A stretch of DNA of 64,000 nucleotides, taken from positions 496,001 to 560,000 of the forward strand of contig NZ_KB907788.1 of NCBI RefSeq assembly GCF_000382205.1. Reading direction: 5' to 3'. How positions within the stretch are numbered: position 1 is the stretch's first letter; every line of letters begins with the position of its first letter. Position numbers and translations under genes: made by a program. Positions 51,335 through 59,144 of the stretch are shown piece by piece. The notes beneath the pieces were generated by a model that worked only from the letters and a program-made list of their open reading frames with translations, searched no databases and was not told where the DNA came from. Source of the DNA: Dyadobacter beijingensis DSM 21582. Lineage in GTDB: Bacteria > Bacteroidota > Bacteroidia > Cytophagales > Spirosomataceae.

Positions 51335-53146
51335 TTATTTGGAGGCCAGCGAAGGCCGGCTGTGTTCAGGCAGGCGGTCGAGGCACGGCTTGATAACCTG
51401 CATGGCGTTTTCGGCCAGTATTTTCTTTTTTACTTCCAAAGGCAGAGTCGAGAAAACGAGCCAGCCGAGCTGCTGTCGCGGGTCGCGCATGGGCAGGTCG
51501 GAGCCGTAGAGCATACGGTTTTCGCCCGCGCCCGCTACCAGGTACTCGATCACCCCGAGCGGTACGGGTGTGAGCGTGATCTCGGCATACACATTAGGGT
51601 ACTTTTTGATCGCCGCGATGGCCATATCGGCCATTTTGAAGCTTCCGCCGGCATGGGCGATGATCCAGCGGACGTCCGGGTAGCGTTTCGCCAACGTCTC
51701 CACTTCCAGCAAATCAGCGCGCGAGTTGTGGATCAAACCGTAAAATTTGTTTTGATTACCATATTCCCACCACGCATCATACACCGGATCGTGGTATTCG
51801 AAGCCGTAAAACTGGTAGGGTTTCATGCCGATGAACCGCTTGTCGGCGTACACGTCGGCGATCATTTTACGCAATTCATCCTGGCTGTAATGGCTCGGAT
51901 CGAACGTGGCGAGGCCCCAATAGCCTTTCGGGGCCACATCCAGTGCTTCGGCGGTGCACGGATTGCCGGCAATGGCATTCTGGCTCACCACGCCGTTCCA
52001 ACTCATAATGCCGCCGCCCTGGTAACCCAGCCGTTTGGCCATACCGAAAATGCCTTTGGGGCCACCATTTTCCATCCGGTAGGTCCAGCCGCCGCTGTCG
52101 AGGCCTTCGTGCAGCATGTGCATATGCATGTCGATCACGGACACAGGCAGCGGGGAGCCCGCGCGAATGGCGCGCATGAGGATGTCCTCGTTCTGGTTTT
52201 GGCGCAACGCAGGCTTTTGGGTTATTTTCAACAGGCGCATGAGGTTGCCGCCGGCTATTTTGGCGCGATCGGCGGCGGGAATGGCCGCGTAATCGATGTA
52301 GCTGCGGTGGGCGCCGGCCGACATGGTGGGGCTGTTGGAGGCAAAAATCAGCTGGTCGGTGCAGCCGGTGCGGTGCAGGTATTCGACACCCTCGTTGATC
52401 TGAAAATTATCGAAACTGATATGCAGGTTCTTGTATTGCTGCACCAATGGAAGCACATAGCGCTGCTCGTTCCAGAAGGCGCCCGTGAGCAGCAGCGGCA
52501 GGGTGGGATAGCGGATCAGAAACTCCTCCAAATCCTCCCACGCGCCCAGCTCCGGCGCGGTGGTAATGGTCAATATTTTATTTTTACTCAAATGCGCGAA
52601 CAATGGCGTGCAATGCCGTGCTTTCCAGTCCCAGGCGTTGGTCTTCGGGTGAATCGTAACGGCGCGGACATTGTTCTCTGCCATCAGCCGGCCCAACCCG
52701 GTAGGGTCGGGGAACTCGCCCGTTTGGTGCGGCATCACATTCCAGACCGGGAACAAATGCGGGTAAGGTTTGATCAGCCGGTTCAATTCCAGGTTGGAAT
52801 ACATCAGATCGTAGTTCACCGACTGCGTGTAAGCCACCAAAGCCGCCGAAATCGAGCATTGGTCCATGTCTTTCAGCAGGTGTTCAAGCTTCCACTGCTC
52901 CGCCGGATGCTTGTATTTCCGCGGACCGATACGGGTAAATCCATCAAAAAAAAGCAGATTTTCCCCGGCAGCCCCGTTCAATGTATGGGCTTCGTCCTCC
53001 ATAACTTCCAGGCGGCCGGCCCTGACCGTTTCCTGACCATCCCGGACTACCTCCTGAGACGCAAATCCCGGCAAAGCCCCAATGCCTACCCCCATCCATG
53101 CATTGGTTTTCAAAAATTTACGACGACTTAACGACTGTTTCTGCAT
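51335..53146 (-). CDS. Tat-exported tandem amidohydrolase with a degenerate N-terminal half
   Basis: 603 residues. Tat leader SRRKFLKTNAWMGVG. The C-terminal half (about 335-603) has the complete amidohydrolase-2 set: HxH at 341/343 (VIDMHMHML), His in GLIHNSRADL, His in WIIAHAGGSF and Asp in LYGSDLPMRDP. The N-terminal half (about 63-330) has the same barrel pattern, but HxH is replaced by FFDGFTRIG, the third His region reads LLTGAFWNEQR and the Asp position reads FASNSPTM. So it has probably lost metal binding. A fused inactive paralogue may regulate or bind substrate. 9 bp after the HiPIP gene. Confidence 0.85.
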   Translation of the reverse strand: MQKQSLSRRKFLKTNAWMGVGIGALPGFASQEVVRDGQETVRAGRLEVMEDEAHTLNGAAGENLLFFDGFTRIGPRKYKHPAEQWKLEHLLKDMDQCSISAALVAYTQSVNYDLMYSNLELNRLIKPYPHLFPVWNVMPHQTGEFPDPTGLGRLMAENNVRAVTIHPKTNAWDWKARHCTPLFAHLSKNKILTITTAPELGAWEDLEEFLIRYPTLPLLLTGAFWNEQRYVLPLVQQYKNLHISFDNFQINEGVEYLHRTGCTDQLIFASNSPTMSAGAHRSYIDYAAIPAADRAKIAGGNLMRLLKITQKPALRQNQNEDILMRAIRAGSPLPVSVIDMHMHMLHEGLDSGGWTYRMENGGPKGIFGMAKRLGYQGGGIMSWNGVVSQNAIAGNPCTAEALDVAPKGYWGLATFDPSHYSQDELRKMIADVYADKRFIGMKPYQFYGFEYHDPVYDAWWEYGNQNKFYGLIHNSRADLLEVETLAKRYPDVRWIIAHAGGSFKMADMAIAAIKKYPNVYAEITLTPVPLGVIEYLVAGAGENRMLYGSDLPMRDPRQQLGWLVFSTLPLEVKKKILAENAMQVIKPCLDRLPEHSRPSLASK

Positions 53147-53155
53147 AAAACCGGA

Positions 53156-53512
53156 TCAAACTTGTGGTGCCCAATAAGTACAATGCCCGCCCGGATTGAC
53201 CGGCCCTGTAAAAAGCAGGCAACCGCCGCATTCTTTACCTTCCTTCACGGGAATCCATAATTTACAGTTATCGCATTGGCTGTCCGGTAAGGGCGATTGG
53301 CTGGTATACCCGAGCGATTTGCGTTTCTGCACGTCGACCGGATCGACGCCCGTCAGGTCGCTGCACGGGTCGGCATTGGTACTGGTTGCGGTTTGTGCCG
53401 CAAGGGGCTTTTTACTACCGGCGCATTGCGCCAGCAGCATGCCGCCGAACGTGAATGCACCGGCTGAGAGGCATTTTTGCAGAAAAATCCGGCGTTTGGT
53501 GACGGTTTGCAT
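53156..53512 (-). CDS. High-potential iron-sulfur protein (HiPIP)-like lipoprotein
   Basis: 118 residues. Cys 80, 83, 98 and 111 have the spacing C-x2-C-x14-C-x12-C, one residue from the classical HiPIP pattern, with GYTSQSPLP before and FTGPVNPGGHCTYWAP after as in HiPIPs; they should hold a 4Fe-4S cluster. Cys 95 is extra. The leader has KRRIFLQK, a twin-Arg pattern, and a possible lipobox LLAQC (Cys 30), so it may be a Tat-exported, lipid-anchored electron carrier. 33 bp after the dehydrogenase-like gene and 9 bp before the tandem amidohydrolase. Confidence 0.85.
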   Translation of the reverse strand: MQTVTKRRIFLQKCLSAGAFTFGGMLLAQCAGSKKPLAAQTATSTNADPCSDLTGVDPVDVQKRKSLGYTSQSPLPDSQCDNCKLWIPVKEGKECGGCLLFTGPVNPGGHCTYWAPQV

Positions 53513-53545
53513 ACAGTGATGGTGATGTGGGTTTAACAGGGTATC

Positions 53546-55654
53546 TCAAATGTTCCACGCCTTGCGGAGCGCGGCCACCTGCCTTTTTACATTCTCCGAA
53601 TCGTGCGATTCCAGTTTTTGAAGCTGCTTGGCCACCGACTTGTCGGGTTTGGTAGCGGCTTTCCGGCTGCTGCGCAGAAGCCCCGATGTGATGGCGATGG
53701 CCCATTCCTTGGCCTGGAGCTCGGTGTTAACCAGTTCGAGCAGTCGGTTTACCTCACCCTTCTCGTTCCGCATGCCGGCGATGTAGCCGAAATCGTCCAG
53801 AAATTGCAATTTGCCCGGCGAGGGCGCACTGAAAAAGCTGTTTCTGTCAATCAATGAGCGGATTAGCTCAAAATCAGAACCTGCATCCGAGCTTAGTACC
53901 GCGAGCCGCCACGAGGGATTTTCGGCGCCATTTTCGGTTGAGAATGCTAGCGCGGCCAGTACTTCCTTTCCTGAGAATTGGCCCGCGCTGAGGCAAGCCT
54001 GGTAGGCGACCTGAGCGGAACCGTCTTTGGCCAGACGCAGTATGTCGGGCAACAATGCGGGATACTTTTCGGCAAGGATAATGGCATGCTCCCGCACGCC
54101 GGCATGTGCATCCGCAAGGGCATTTTTCACGATCGTCTCGTCCAGTGCGCCCAGCGCATCGAGTGTGTAAATGGCATGCAGCCGGGTCCGCGGATCAGCG
54201 TTTGTAACGAGTTTTTTCAAATCACTCACCGCCGATTTGTCCTGCTTTTCTACCAAAATACGCTGTGCATTCAGTCGCCACCACTGGTTGGGATGGGTTA
54301 GCAATGCCACGAGCCGGGCGGTCGTTTGCTGGCGAAGGTCAGGCAAAGTAACCGGCCGCTTCTGACCGTCTTTTGGGAAAATGCGCCAAATGCGGCCGTA
54401 TTGCTCGCCATTCGCGAAATCCATGTCTTTTTTGAGGTCCTCGGGAATCGAAACCGGCGTTTCGATGTGCTGGCGGTACATATCCACCATGTACAAATAG
54501 CCGTCCGGGCCTGTTGTGAGATTGGCGGGTCGGAACCACGGATCGGTGGAAGCGAGAAATTCGCGGTCTTTTTCCGCACCGTCGCGCGTGGCCGTGAATG
54601 CGGGCGAGCCGGCTTGGAGTACATCGCGGTGTACGAGGTTACCGGCCACTTCCCCGGTGAAAATGTTGCCCCGGAATGCCTCCGGGAAGCCGTCGCCGCC
54701 ATAAAACGTTCCGCCTGAGGCTCCCGTGAAATGGTCGCGGGCCCATTCGGTGAAACCGGTTTTCAACGAGTCGTATTTGGCTTGCCGCCGATCGCTGCGC
54801 TGCTGGCGCCAGTAGGGCGTGGCCGATTTCTGGAACATGACGAGCTCGTGGTCGGAAATATTGACATCGCTGCGAAACGACGGCAGGTAGTTATGCCGGT
54901 GCAAATACCGCCATGCGATAGGCGATTGCTGAATATGCAGGGTGTTTTGGGTGTAAAACCGGTGGCCCCATTCATCCATTGCCAGCCCGAACTGCCCGTT
55001 CCCCGATTCTACTTCGAACAGCTTCCTGTCCAGCCGGAACCGGAAATTGCCGCCCGCCACGTTCAACGGCGGCGCGTCAGGACGGAGCGGGGAGGTGATC
55101 ATACCCGCCTGGCCGCTGTTGTTGGCGTAAATCCAGTTATCGACGCCGTACCGCATGCTGGTGATCTGTGCTTCGGAATTTTTGGCAAAAAATCCGGTAA
55201 AAAGTACCTCGCGGGTATCGGCCTTGAAATCGCCATTGGTATCACGGAGCAGCAGGATATCGGGCGCAGCGCATACGATGAGGCCGTCCTGGTAGGGTAA
55301 AACGCTCGTGGCGCTCGGCAGGCCGTCCGCGAAAACGTAGGATTTGTCGATTTTACCGTCGCCGTCGGTGTCTTTCAGCATCCTGATGCGGCCCTTAAAT
55401 TTTCCTGGCTGGGCATCGTAGGGATAGTCGCCCATTTCAACGACAAACGCATTGCCGGCAGCGTCGAAAACGAGGTCTACCGGTGAAAGCACGTCAGGTT
55501 CCGTCGCGAACGGCTCGATGCTGAATTCTTCCCGGAGCTGAAATGCCTTCAGCGATTCAGTGGGCGACAGGGCCTCGGAGTACCGTTTCTGCGCCACCGC
55601 CTGCACAGAAGCAAGCGCCAGGCCGGATAGCACGATGATCTTGAAATGGGTCAT
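53546..55654 (-). CDS. Secreted PQQ-dehydrogenase-like propeller with HEAT repeats (DUF7133-type), no cytochrome c domain
   Basis: 702 residues. Signal peptide to about AVAQ. Six-bladed soluble-glucose-dehydrogenase-like propeller (about 45-440: PVDLVFDAAGNAFVVEMGDY, LKDTDGDGKIDKS, a Ca-binding-like loop, PANLTTGPDGYLYMVDMYRQ), then HEAT repeats (about 455-700: LVALLTHPNQWWRLNAQRIL, DPRTRLHAIYTL, HAGVREHAIILAEKYP). Relatives usually end in a cytochrome c domain with CxxCH; none is present here. First gene of the operon. Electron transfer may go to the HiPIP encoded next. Cofactor use is not proven. Confidence 0.82.
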   Translation of the reverse strand: MTHFKIIVLSGLALASVQAVAQKRYSEALSPTESLKAFQLREEFSIEPFATEPDVLSPVDLVFDAAGNAFVVEMGDYPYDAQPGKFKGRIRMLKDTDGDGKIDKSYVFADGLPSATSVLPYQDGLIVCAAPDILLLRDTNGDFKADTREVLFTGFFAKNSEAQITSMRYGVDNWIYANNSGQAGMITSPLRPDAPPLNVAGGNFRFRLDRKLFEVESGNGQFGLAMDEWGHRFYTQNTLHIQQSPIAWRYLHRHNYLPSFRSDVNISDHELVMFQKSATPYWRQQRSDRRQAKYDSLKTGFTEWARDHFTGASGGTFYGGDGFPEAFRGNIFTGEVAGNLVHRDVLQAGSPAFTATRDGAEKDREFLASTDPWFRPANLTTGPDGYLYMVDMYRQHIETPVSIPEDLKKDMDFANGEQYGRIWRIFPKDGQKRPVTLPDLRQQTTARLVALLTHPNQWWRLNAQRILVEKQDKSAVSDLKKLVTNADPRTRLHAIYTLDALGALDETIVKNALADAHAGVREHAIILAEKYPALLPDILRLAKDGSAQVAYQACLSAGQFSGKEVLAALAFSTENGAENPSWRLAVLSSDAGSDFELIRSLIDRNSFFSAPSPGKLQFLDDFGYIAGMRNEKGEVNRLLELVNTELQAKEWAIAITSGLLRSSRKAATKPDKSVAKQLQKLESHDSENVKRQVAALRKAWNI

Positions 55655-55781
55655 TAGTGTTCAGGTTTAGTCGAAAATGCTCGTGTACGTGCCCGATTTT
55701 GGCTAAACACATTTCGGGCAGATGCATGCAAGGCAAATCTATGAATTAACCGAATAGAAAAAGAATATTTTGCGACAAAAA

Positions 55782-55816
55782 AGTTTACAAAAATTAAATA
55801 TTTTAGTTTACAAAAA
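55782..55816. promoter_or_regulatory. Direct repeat AGTTTACAAAAA in the AT-rich divergent promoter region
   Basis: The 12-mer occurs at 55782-55793 and 55805-55816, 23 bp apart (about two helical turns), inside the 236-bp gap between two divergent operons. This spacing is common for tandem binding of AraC- or LacI-type regulators. The region is much richer in A+T than the surrounding genes. Confidence 0.45.
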
Positions 55817-55890
55817 AATATTACAAATTTGATGACCGGCACATTATTCCGCTCTGAGTAAATCCGCTAACCTCGTTTGGCTATACTTGA

Positions 55891-58800
55891 ATGAAAACCC
55901 GCAAATCCTGGAATGCCACAGCGTTGGCTGTCACGTTGCTGAGCATTCCGTTAACATTTAAGCCGGCATCCGGTCAGGGAGCCCGTGACGGGCTCGTCAT
56001 CCCCGCATTTGTGCCCGTGCCGGAACGCACGCCGCATTACCCGCTCAAAACGGCGCGGATGATTTATAAAGAGGCGGATATTATGAAGGCGCGTATGAAC
56101 CTGGTCAAATACGAGGAGGCGCGCAAAGTCCGCGACAGCATCGTCAAGGCCGCCGATCCCTGGCTCACCCGCGCCGATTCGGCCATTATCGACCTCATGC
56201 CCGACGCCCGCGTGCCCCGCGCATTCGACCTGAACCCCAAAGGAAGCCCCGTCCATGGCGACACCGTTTTCAAAGTCGGCGGGTTTTACCCGTGGATCGT
56301 CGACCCCGATCACCCGTTGCAGGTCAAATCGCCGATCGACGGGCAGGTGTTCCCTTCGAACGACTATCTGGCCTACTATAAAAGTGGTTTTAGCCGTCAA
56401 ACCGGCCTCGACCGCACCTATGCCGACGATGGCTGGGGGTGGATCGCCCCGGATGGAGAGCGCTATTGGTTTGTGGCCTATGCCAATCAATGGATGTGGA
56501 AAGGGCATATCGAGCCCGCATTCGCCGACCTCGCGCATGCGTACCTGCTCACGGGCGACAAGCGTTACGCGCACAAGGCGGCTGTCATGCTGTACCGGCT
56601 GGCGGAGGTGTACCCGGCGATGGACCACGCCGTGCAGTCGCGGTATGGGCTGATGGAGCGTATGAAAGGGCATACCTATAATGGCAAGATACTGAACCTG
56701 ATATGGGAAGCGAGCCTGATCCAGAATGCGGCGGAGGCTTATGATGCCATTTGGGACAGTATCGATGCCGATCGGGAGCTGCAACAGGCCACAGGGAAAT
56801 CCGGCGAGCAAATCCGCGCATTCATCGAAGCCAATGTGCTGGAAGATGCGCTCGACGCCTATTTACAGCGTAAAATCCAGGGGAACTACGGCATGCACCA
56901 GATCGCATTGCTGTACATTCTGCTTGCGAGACAGCATATGGACACTGAAAAGTACCTGCATATGCTCGTGGAAGAGCCGGGCGAGAGCCGCGTGCAGGCG
57001 GGGCTGCGCTACGCATTTTACAATATGATTTTCCGTGACGGGCAGCCGTTGGAGGCCCCGCATTATAACTTGCTGACGGTCCAGAAAATCACCCGTTTTG
57101 CCGATATGCTGCGAACGGGCGGCACGGATCTTTTCGCCGAGCCGAGGCTGAGGGGCCTCATCGACAGCCCGCTGGAAATGGTGGCGACGGGCAAATTTAC
57201 ACCCGCGATCGGCGATAGCGACGACGTGCTGGGCTCGCTCACCGGCCAGGACGCGGATGTGTACCAGGTAGGGTACCAGACCTACCGCGACCCGCGCTAT
57301 CTGACCTGGCTTTCGGCTGTAAATAAAACAGGTGCCCGTTCGTTTTCGAGTTTTGAATCGCTGTTCCGGGATGTGCTACCGGAGGTGCCGCCGCTTGCGG
57401 GGGGACGGGCATTGCCCGCGAGGCCGTCGCGGTTGCTGGCGGGGTATGGAATGGGTATGCTCAATAACCGCCCCGATGCCGTGGCGCTCACATTCAATTA
57501 TGGTTTTAAGGGCACGCATTACCATTGGGATTTCCTCAATTTCGAGCTGTTTGCCAATGGCCGGAAGATGATTCCCGACCTGGGCTATCCCGATGCGATG
57601 AATGAATATGTGAAAGAAGTGTACACGTGGTCGTTCAACTCAGTGTCGCACAATACCGTCGTGGTGGACGCGCAAAGGCAGGTGAACAACGTTCAGGGCA
57701 CGCTGCACGACTTTTCAGAGGGCGCGTTCGCGCGATCGATGGACGCGTCTTCGAGTACCTATCCGCAGACGACGGCCTATCGCCGGAACCTGATCATGGT
57801 CGATGCGGACAGCGCACACAGTTATGTCGTCGATTTTTTCAGGGTAGCGGGCGGAAAACAGCATGATTATGTGCTGCACGGCCCGCCAGGCAAGGTGGTT
57901 GCCGAAGGGAACTGGGGCGAAAAGCAGCCCGGCACGCTGGCGGGGCGGGATGTTCCGTTCGGGGAGATTTATGATGATGCCAAAATGGGTGTAAAGGGCT
58001 ACACGGGAAGCTACTGGAATTATAAAGGATCTGGCTATCAATACCTTCACAACGTTCAAAAATTGAATGGAGATAGAACGGTGCTTTCTTACAGCCACGT
58101 CTCAGATCCGAATGCCCGCATAAAAATCCATCTGCTACCCCAGGCCGGACAGGAAATTCTCATGGCCGATGCGTGGGATAAGCCCCGCGCGAAGAACCAT
58201 CTTTTGAAATACGCCATCAGCCGGAAAAAAGCTGCCGGTAACCAACCGCTGCGAAGCACGTTTACCGCGGTTATGGAGCCTTTCGAAGGGGATCGCCCGT
58301 TGATCACCGCCATTAGAAAGCTACCGGCGGCACAGGGAGAGGTGGTGGAAGTCACGCGACGAGAAGGGACGGACGTCATTATCAGCGATACCACCAATGG
58401 CCGAAAGGTCATTTCCGGCCGTAACATTGAAACGGACGCCCACGCTGCCGTCGTCAGTTTCGACCGGCAGGGGGCAGTGAGCCGGATATATTTCAGTGAT
58501 GGTAACTATCTGAAAGTGAATGGTAAAATATTTAAAGCTGAGGCTACCACTGGCGTGGTAACCGATGTGGATGTAATGAAGCGACAGGTTAAAGTGACTT
58601 TAACGAAACCTTCCACGAAAATCCCGGCCGGCACGATCGCCCATTTCGCCAACTCGTTGCGCAAAACCGGGCACCCGCTTAAAATCGTAGCTATGGCGGG
58701 AAATGCATTGACCCTGGAAACGGCCGACGACATCCTCATCGGTAAGGTGCATACTACGGTCAATTCCGCCGATTCGCTCGTAACGGACACGAATCTCCCA

Positions 58801-59001
58801 TTTGCTCCGCTGTACACCGGCGCTACCGTCCTCGATCGGGGATTGAAGCCGTTGGGTACGCTCAAAGTGGTGCAGGGTAATGCATTGCTGCCGTCGGGTA
58901 AATTTAGCAGGACTCCGGCGGCCGGGGAGGATGTCTGGATTTCGAATATCGGCGTGGGCGATCGCGTGATCATCAAATCCAAATTTTCGTGGGTGCGTTA
59001 A
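55891..59001 (+). CDS. Secreted heparinase II/III-family polysaccharide lyase-like protein
   Basis: 1036 residues with a signal peptide (to about ASGQ). Alpha/alpha-toroid N-terminal region (about 60-480, with GWGWIAPDGERYWFVAY, NYGMHQIALLYILLARQ and EAPHYNLLTVQK), then a heparinase-type beta-sandwich (about 520-740: THYHWDFLNFELFANGRKM, SVSHNTVVVDAQRQVNN) and a C-terminal beta extension of about 250 residues. The Asn/His/Tyr/Arg set of such lyases is plausible at NYGMHQ and THYHWDF. Heparinase II/III relatives break uronic-acid-containing polysaccharides. It is divergent from the dehydrogenase/HiPIP operon. The substrate and PL family number cannot be set without a search. Confidence 0.85.
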   Translation: MKTRKSWNATALAVTLLSIPLTFKPASGQGARDGLVIPAFVPVPERTPHYPLKTARMIYKEADIMKARMNLVKYEEARKVRDSIVKAADPWLTRADSAIIDLMPDARVPRAFDLNPKGSPVHGDTVFKVGGFYPWIVDPDHPLQVKSPIDGQVFPSNDYLAYYKSGFSRQTGLDRTYADDGWGWIAPDGERYWFVAYANQWMWKGHIEPAFADLAHAYLLTGDKRYAHKAAVMLYRLAEVYPAMDHAVQSRYGLMERMKGHTYNGKILNLIWEASLIQNAAEAYDAIWDSIDADRELQQATGKSGEQIRAFIEANVLEDALDAYLQRKIQGNYGMHQIALLYILLARQHMDTEKYLHMLVEEPGESRVQAGLRYAFYNMIFRDGQPLEAPHYNLLTVQKITRFADMLRTGGTDLFAEPRLRGLIDSPLEMVATGKFTPAIGDSDDVLGSLTGQDADVYQVGYQTYRDPRYLTWLSAVNKTGARSFSSFESLFRDVLPEVPPLAGGRALPARPSRLLAGYGMGMLNNRPDAVALTFNYGFKGTHYHWDFLNFELFANGRKMIPDLGYPDAMNEYVKEVYTWSFNSVSHNTVVVDAQRQVNNVQGTLHDFSEGAFARSMDASSSTYPQTTAYRRNLIMVDADSAHSYVVDFFRVAGGKQHDYVLHGPPGKVVAEGNWGEKQPGTLAGRDVPFGEIYDDAKMGVKGYTGSYWNYKGSGYQYLHNVQKLNGDRTVLSYSHVSDPNARIKIHLLPQAGQEILMADAWDKPRAKNHLLKYAISRKKAAGNQPLRSTFTAVMEPFEGDRPLITAIRKLPAAQGEVVEVTRREGTDVIISDTTNGRKVISGRNIETDAHAAVVSFDRQGAVSRIYFSDGNYLKVNGKIFKAEATTGVVTDVDVMKRQVKVTLTKPSTKIPAGTIAHFANSLRKTGHPLKIVAMAGNALTLETADDILIGKVHTTVNSADSLVTDTNLPFAPLYTGATVLDRGLKPLGTLKVVQGNALLPSGKFSRTPAAGEDVWISNIGVGDRVIIKSKFSWVR

Positions 59002-59144
59002 GGGTTTGTGGGTGAGGTGAATAGGCATTGCCGCGGGCCGATCGTATATTTCGGGGGATGGTCTTATCCGGGAAACCGTTCGTATTGGATATAACGACGG
59101 ACGTTTTTGGTAGTATTCTTACCCTCCGGCTCCGGCCGCTTTCC

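Noticed and set aside
51215..53131. Plus-strand ORF of about 638 codons opposite the tandem amidohydrolase
   Set aside because: Antisense shadow of a gene with a Tat leader and catalytic motifs.
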